NCBI GenBank assembly: GCA_030038715.1
Contig: JASHSO010000335.1
Span: forward strand, 1-7,989
Length of the DNA: 7,989 nucleotides
Origin: Streptosporangiaceae bacterium
GTDB lineage: Bacteria; Actinomycetota; Actinomycetes; Streptosporangiales; Streptosporangiaceae
Reading direction: 5' to 3'
Both the position numbers and the translations under genes were made by a program. The notes beneath the pieces are model-generated. The model was given only the letters and a program-made list of their open reading frames with translations, had not been told where the DNA came from and did no database searches. Shown here piece after piece: positions 4,768 through 7,989 of the stretch (its first letter is position 1; every line of letters begins with the position of its first letter).

Positions 4768-7236
4768 TCAGCCGACGTGCAGCGTCGCTCGGGCACGGAT
4801 GTCCCTGGACGAGGATCCGGCCATCAGCTCGAATTCGCCTGGCTCGGCAACCCAGGCGCGCTCGGCGGGGTTCCACATGGCGAACGAGCGGTGATCCAGG
4901 ACGAAGCGGGCCTTTTGCCGCTCGCGCGGCGAGAGGCGCAGCTTGGCGAATCCCTTGAGTTCCTTGGGCGGCCGCGGCAGGGTGGACTCGACGTCCCTGA
5001 CGTATAGCTGCACGACCTCGCTGCCTGGCCTGCTGCCGACGTTCTGCACATCGACCGACACCACAAAATCGGTGCCGTCGCCGGTGCTTTCCACGCTGAG
5101 CGGGCCGTACTCGAACTGGGTGTAGCTCAGGCCGTGACCGAAGCAGAAGACCGGGTCGATGCCCGCCTGGTCATGATGGCGGTAGCCAACGAACACGCCG
5201 TCGCGGTAGGCGATCCGGCCATCGGCGGGCGGGTAGCTGGCCGCCGCCGCGCTGTCCTCGAGCCGAACTGGGAAACTGACCGGGAGCCGCCCGCCCGGCT
5301 CTGTCGCGCCGAAGAGCACGCCGGCCAGCGCGCTCGGACCGTCCTGCCCGGGATACCACACCTGCAGGACGCTGCGTACCGAGCCTAGCCACGGCATCGC
5401 CACTGGCGCTCCGGCGTTGACGACGACGACAGTGGCAGGGTTGGCCTTGGCGACCCGCTCGACCAGTTCGTCCTGCCGGCCCGGCAGGGACATCGACTCG
5501 CAGTCAGAGCCCTCGCTCTCCCACTCGGGCGAGCGGCCGACCACCACGACTGCCACGTCGGCGTCGGCGGCCGCGTCCACGGCCCGTTCCATCAGGTCGG
5601 CCGACTCCGGCGTGAGGTAGCCGACGTGGCCTACTGCGAGGGGGAAACCGGCCGGGCTGCGCACGAGCAACTCGACATTGGCGCGCGCACTCTCCCGCAG
5701 GTCCAGGTCGGTTGTCACCTCGGCGGCGTTGGTGAACATCGTCGCCATGTCCGTGATGGATCCGTTGGGCAGCTCGATCGCGGTCTGGCCGTCCACTGCC
5801 AGCCGCGCGTACCCGACGCTGCTGAGGCTGAACCGGCTCGGCCCGCCGGAAGCGACCAACGCCGCGGTCAGCCGTACCGAGTATCCGTCCGCCAGGGCCT
5901 CGTGCGGGACGCCGATCGACATCAGCTGCATCCTGCGGAACCGCCGCCGCAGGACAGGCTCGCCGGACCAGTCCGGCGAGGCGAAGTACTCGACCAGCAC
6001 CGCCGGTTCGCCGGACTGGGTGGCCAGGTCCGGCTCTGACAGGATCGGCGTGTGCCGGTGGATCCGGCAGCCAACCTCGGTGCGAACGCCCACCCCGTAG
6101 CCGGCGGCGACGGCATCGCTCAGCTGAGTCACCGGGTGAAGACTGACCTGCGCCGATCCGCCGCCCTGCGGCTGCATGGCCGCGGCGCCAGGGCCGATCA
6201 GGGCGATCTTGGTGACCGTCCTGGCATCGAGCGGCAGCAGGCCGCCCGAGTTCCGCAGCAGCACCGTGGCCTCCGCAGCAGCCCGGCGCGCCAGCTCGCG
6301 GTCGGCCGGATCGTCAACCGAGAGCTCGGGTTCGCCGACCCGGATGTCCGCCCGCACCCATTTGCTGACCGCCAGCAGCCTGCGTACCTTGTCATCGAGC
6401 ACCTGCTCGGGCACCAGACCGTCACTGACTGCGCCCGCCAGCTTTTGGCCCCACCACTCACCCGGACCGGGCATTTCCAGGTCAAGACCGCCGAGCGCGG
6501 CAGCCACTGTGCTGTGCGTCCCCATCCAGTCCGACACCACGAAGCCGTCGAAGCCCCACTCCCGCTTAAGCAGCCTGCTGAGCAGTTCCTCGTGCTCAGA
6601 GCAGTAGGTCCCGTTGACGCGGTTGTAAGCGGCCATCACGCCCTGGACGCCGGCCTGGCACACTGCAGACTCGAACGGAGGCAAGTAGATCTCGCGGAGC
6701 GTGCGCTCGTCCACTTCCGCGCTGACCGTCTGCCGTTCGCGCTCACTGTCGTTAGCCACGAAGTGCTTGACGACAGCGGCGACCCGCTCGCTCTGCACGC
6801 CGGTCACATAACCGACTGCGAGCCTGGCAGTCAGGAAGGGGTCCTCGGAGAAGCACTCGAAGTTGCGCCCGCCGGTAGGCAGCCGCTGGATGTTGACGGT
6901 CGGACCCAGCAGGACGTGCACGCCCTTGCGCTTGGCCTCACGGCCAAGCGCCGACCCTACCTCGGCGATCAGGTCGCTATCCCAGGTCGCGCCCAACGCG
7001 GCGCCGCACGGGAAGCAGGCGGATGCGTTGGCCGAGTTGATCCAGATATCTGTGCCGCGGACACCGTTGGGACCGTCGCTGAACCGCAGCGGGCCGAATC
7101 CGGTTCGCTCTACCTCGTTCCCGTGCCACAAATCTCGCCCGGTGACGAGCAGGGCTTTCTCCTCGGTGTTCAGTTGAGCGATGAGCTCGTCGTGGACGCC
7201 CGCCGCGTCACGACCCGCGTTGTGAGTGTTCTGCAT
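4768..7236 (-). CDS. Glycoside hydrolase family 3 beta-glucosidase with PA14 insert
   Basis: The enzyme would release beta-linked sugars, typically glucose, from the non-reducing end of oligosaccharides or glycosides by a retaining mechanism. The 822-residue length fits the PA14-containing GH3 group. Order: GH3 TIM-barrel domain (about 20-300) with RFSDGPNGVRG (51-61), GRNFECFSEDP (123-133), KHF (157-159) and the nucleophile motif VVSDW (D236); alpha/beta sandwich starting near 320 (EATVLLRNSGGLLPL); PA14-like insert about 405-540 (VEYFASPDWSGEPVL to GYARLAVDGQTAI); return to the sandwich with EWESEGSD, E575 being the likely acid/base; fibronectin-III-like C-terminal domain about 735-815. There is no signal peptide, so the substrate must be imported or internal. 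In this group the residue after EGxD is commonly Arg; here it is Cys579. The start is ATG 7236, with AAAGG 2 bases and GGAG 12 bases upstream, neither ideal. The upstream same-strand gene is a DUF4118 sensor 95 bp away. Confidence 0.93.
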   Translation of the reverse strand: MQNTHNAGRDAAGVHDELIAQLNTEEKALLVTGRDLWHGNEVERTGFGPLRFSDGPNGVRGTDIWINSANASACFPCGAALGATWDSDLIAEVGSALGREAKRKGVHVLLGPTVNIQRLPTGGRNFECFSEDPFLTARLAVGYVTGVQSERVAAVVKHFVANDSERERQTVSAEVDERTLREIYLPPFESAVCQAGVQGVMAAYNRVNGTYCSEHEELLSRLLKREWGFDGFVVSDWMGTHSTVAAALGGLDLEMPGPGEWWGQKLAGAVSDGLVPEQVLDDKVRRLLAVSKWVRADIRVGEPELSVDDPADRELARRAAAEATVLLRNSGGLLPLDARTVTKIALIGPGAAAMQPQGGGSAQVSLHPVTQLSDAVAAGYGVGVRTEVGCRIHRHTPILSEPDLATQSGEPAVLVEYFASPDWSGEPVLRRRFRRMQLMSIGVPHEALADGYSVRLTAALVASGGPSRFSLSSVGYARLAVDGQTAIELPNGSITDMATMFTNAAEVTTDLDLRESARANVELLVRSPAGFPLAVGHVGYLTPESADLMERAVDAAADADVAVVVVGRSPEWESEGSDCESMSLPGRQDELVERVAKANPATVVVVNAGAPVAMPWLGSVRSVLQVWYPGQDGPSALAGVLFGATEPGGRLPVSFPVRLEDSAAAASYPPADGRIAYRDGVFVGYRHHDQAGIDPVFCFGHGLSYTQFEYGPLSVESTGDGTDFVVSVDVQNVGSRPGSEVVQLYVRDVESTLPRPPKELKGFAKLRLSPRERQKARFVLDHRSFAMWNPAERAWVAEPGEFELMAGSSSRDIRARATLHVG
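5959..5980. repeat. 22-base near-perfect palindrome inside the GH3 gene
   Basis: CTCGCCGGAC (5959-5968) and GTCCGGCGAG (5971-5980) are exact inverted repeats around a 2-base centre. The site encodes the SPDWSGE turn at the start of the PA14-like insert. Part of the arm recurs as TCGCCGGACTGG about 50 bases further on. It may be chance from GC-rich codons, or a hairpin or operator within the coding sequence. Confidence 0.35.
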
Positions 7237-7331
7237 GGCCTTTGTCTACTCCGTCTGGCGAGACCTTGCAGACTCAGGATCGCCTCGGCTTTGCAGGCGC
7301 CGCTTGCTCGACCTGCCGCCGGGCGAACCGG
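7237..7331 (-). promoter_or_regulatory. Spacer upstream of GH3
   Basis: This 95-bp gap separates the DUF4118 stop codon from the GH3 start. It is long enough for a separate GH3 promoter, but I see no convincing -35/-10 pair. The hexamer TTGCAG occurs twice on the + strand (7266-7271 and 7291-7296), 25 bp apart, a spacing near two and a half helical turns that could suit a dimeric regulator but is weak evidence. Confidence 0.2.
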
Positions 7332-7989
7332 CTACCGGCCGGCCGGGTGACCGGCAGCGAGCGCCGCACCCACCTGGTCGGCGAACGCCACTGCGACAAG
7401 CAACTGCTCGCGAGCCGGGCGTGCCGCCGGGTCGGGCTGCATCAGGTACCTGCCCTGCAGCCTGCCGCCGCTCTCGACGAGTATCTCGGTGCCGGCAGTA
7501 GCCGGAAGACCGGTGAGCTGGACGTCCCAGACCCTGTCATCGACGGTGACGGTCCCGTCGTGCTCAAGCCGACCCGGCTTACCCAGGCCGGCGACGCCGT
7601 ACTGGAACTGGCAGGACCTCAGCGACAGCAGCTGGACTAGCTTGCCGGCAACCTGCTCGATGAGCGCTGAGGGCGATTCACCCTCCGCTACGGCACGCGC
7701 TGCGTCATTGATCCCGTCCAGGTAACCCGCCCGCCGGCCGGCCGCGGCATGTTCCCGGCGTCCCCACTCGGCGATCTCGGTAACGGCGACGCCGATCGCC
7801 AGCAGCAGCACAGTGGTCTCGATGTCAGTCGCGCGGGTAATGCTGAACCGCTCGTACGGCCTGGTGAGGAAGAAGTCGAACCAGGCCGCCGCGGAGACGG
7901 CCGCGAGGATCCCTGCCGCCCGGTTGCCGACCGCCGCGATCGCCACGACCAGCAGCAGCATGACGAGCGCGGCGTCGGTGTTGGCGAAG
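7332..7989 (-). CDS. DUF4118 (KdpD-like) sensory membrane protein, N-terminus off window
   Basis: The gene runs off the right edge; about 218 C-terminal residues are visible, ending at TAG. Three hydrophobic helices come first (ALVMLLLVVAIAAVG; AAGILAAVSAAAWFDFFL; TTVLLLAIGVAVTEIAEWG), carrying the DUF4118 signature WFDFFLTRPYERFSITRATD between helices 2 and 3; this is the four-helix membrane domain also found in KdpD sensor kinases, so probably one helix is missing to the right. A linker helix (REHAAAGRRAGYLDGINDAARAV) leads into a GAF-like cytoplasmic domain (SALIEQVAGKLVQLLSL to LLVAVAFADQVGAAL). The protein then ends: there is no histidine-kinase phosphoacceptor or ATPase domain. The in-frame ATG at 7961 falls inside the first visible helix and is not the start. 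It lies upstream of GH3 on the same strand; co-transcription is possible. The signal sensed is unknown. Confidence 0.85.
   Translation of the reverse strand, partial: FANTDAALVMLLLVVAIAAVGNRAAGILAAVSAAAWFDFFLTRPYERFSITRATDIETTVLLLAIGVAVTEIAEWGRREHAAAGRRAGYLDGINDAARAVAEGESPSALIEQVAGKLVQLLSLRSCQFQYGVAGLGKPGRLEHDGTVTVDDRVWDVQLTGLPATAGTEILVESGGRLQGRYLMQPDPAARPAREQLLVAVAFADQVGAALAAGHPAGR

Noticed and set aside
6052..7350. Long + strand open frame (432 residues) opposite GH3
   Set aside because: It lies wholly antisense to the clear GH3 gene; it is rich in His, Arg, Pro and Gly and shows no domain. This is the usual GC-rich shadow frame.
7320..7365. GGCCGG-rich repeats around the DUF4118 stop as a terminator
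   Set aside because: The CCGG units can pair in several short ways, but no single long stem forms, and there is no T-run.
1..7989. CRISPR array, tRNA or rRNA genes, IS element, prophage or toxin-antitoxin module
   Set aside because: No regularly spaced repeats, no cloverleaf or rRNA-like sequence, no transposase or integrase motifs and no flanking target duplications were seen when reading both strands by eye.

Overview
The window comes from a high-GC actinobacterial chromosome. Third codon positions are strongly G/C, GTG starts occur next to good Shine-Dalgarno sites, and the gene families are typical of actinomycetes (F420-dependent LLM-class oxidoreductase, DUF4232 secreted protein, type 2 PyrF, DUF4118 sensor). 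I cannot place the genus. No tRNA, rRNA, CRISPR array, insertion sequence, integrase or phage gene was seen, so this looks like ordinary chromosome with some decayed material.

Layout. Left end: the C-terminus of an F420-dependent LLM oxidoreductase (+, 1-243), then a methyltransferase-like gene (+, 314-730) that keeps its N-terminal SAM-binding part and its last few residues but appears to have lost the middle in frame. It converges on a small ABM-type (quinol monooxygenase-like) gene (-, 743-1075). That gene is divergent from a secreted DUF4232 protein (+, 1195-1773). DUF4232 and pyrF (-, 1821-2657) converge on a strong 11-bp hairpin that can act as terminator. Upstream of pyrF, on the same strand, is a gene for a small two-helix membrane protein with a Ser/Thr/Gly/Pro-rich tail (-, 2709-3155).

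Right half: across a 191-bp divergent spacer lies a secreted protein (+, 3347-4384) whose C-terminal half recalls GH25/DUF1906-type TIM-barrel hydrolases. A 383-bp stretch (4385-4767) follows with coding-like composition but only short, broken frames. Then comes a large cytoplasmic GH3 beta-glucosidase with a PA14 insert (-, 4768-7236). It is preceded on the same strand by a DUF4118/GAF-like sensory membrane protein without a kinase module (-, 7332 to past the window edge).

How the genes fit together: mostly as independent units in convergent or divergent pairs. Two same-strand pairs could be co-transcribed: small membrane gene then pyrF (51-bp gap), and DUF4118 protein then GH3 (95-bp gap). 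PyrF stands apart from any other pyrimidine gene visible here. I see no convincing new multi-gene system. The items most worth a second look are the internally deleted methyltransferase, the secreted hydrolase-like protein, the kinase-less sensor beside GH3, and the broken-frame stretch at 4385-4767.
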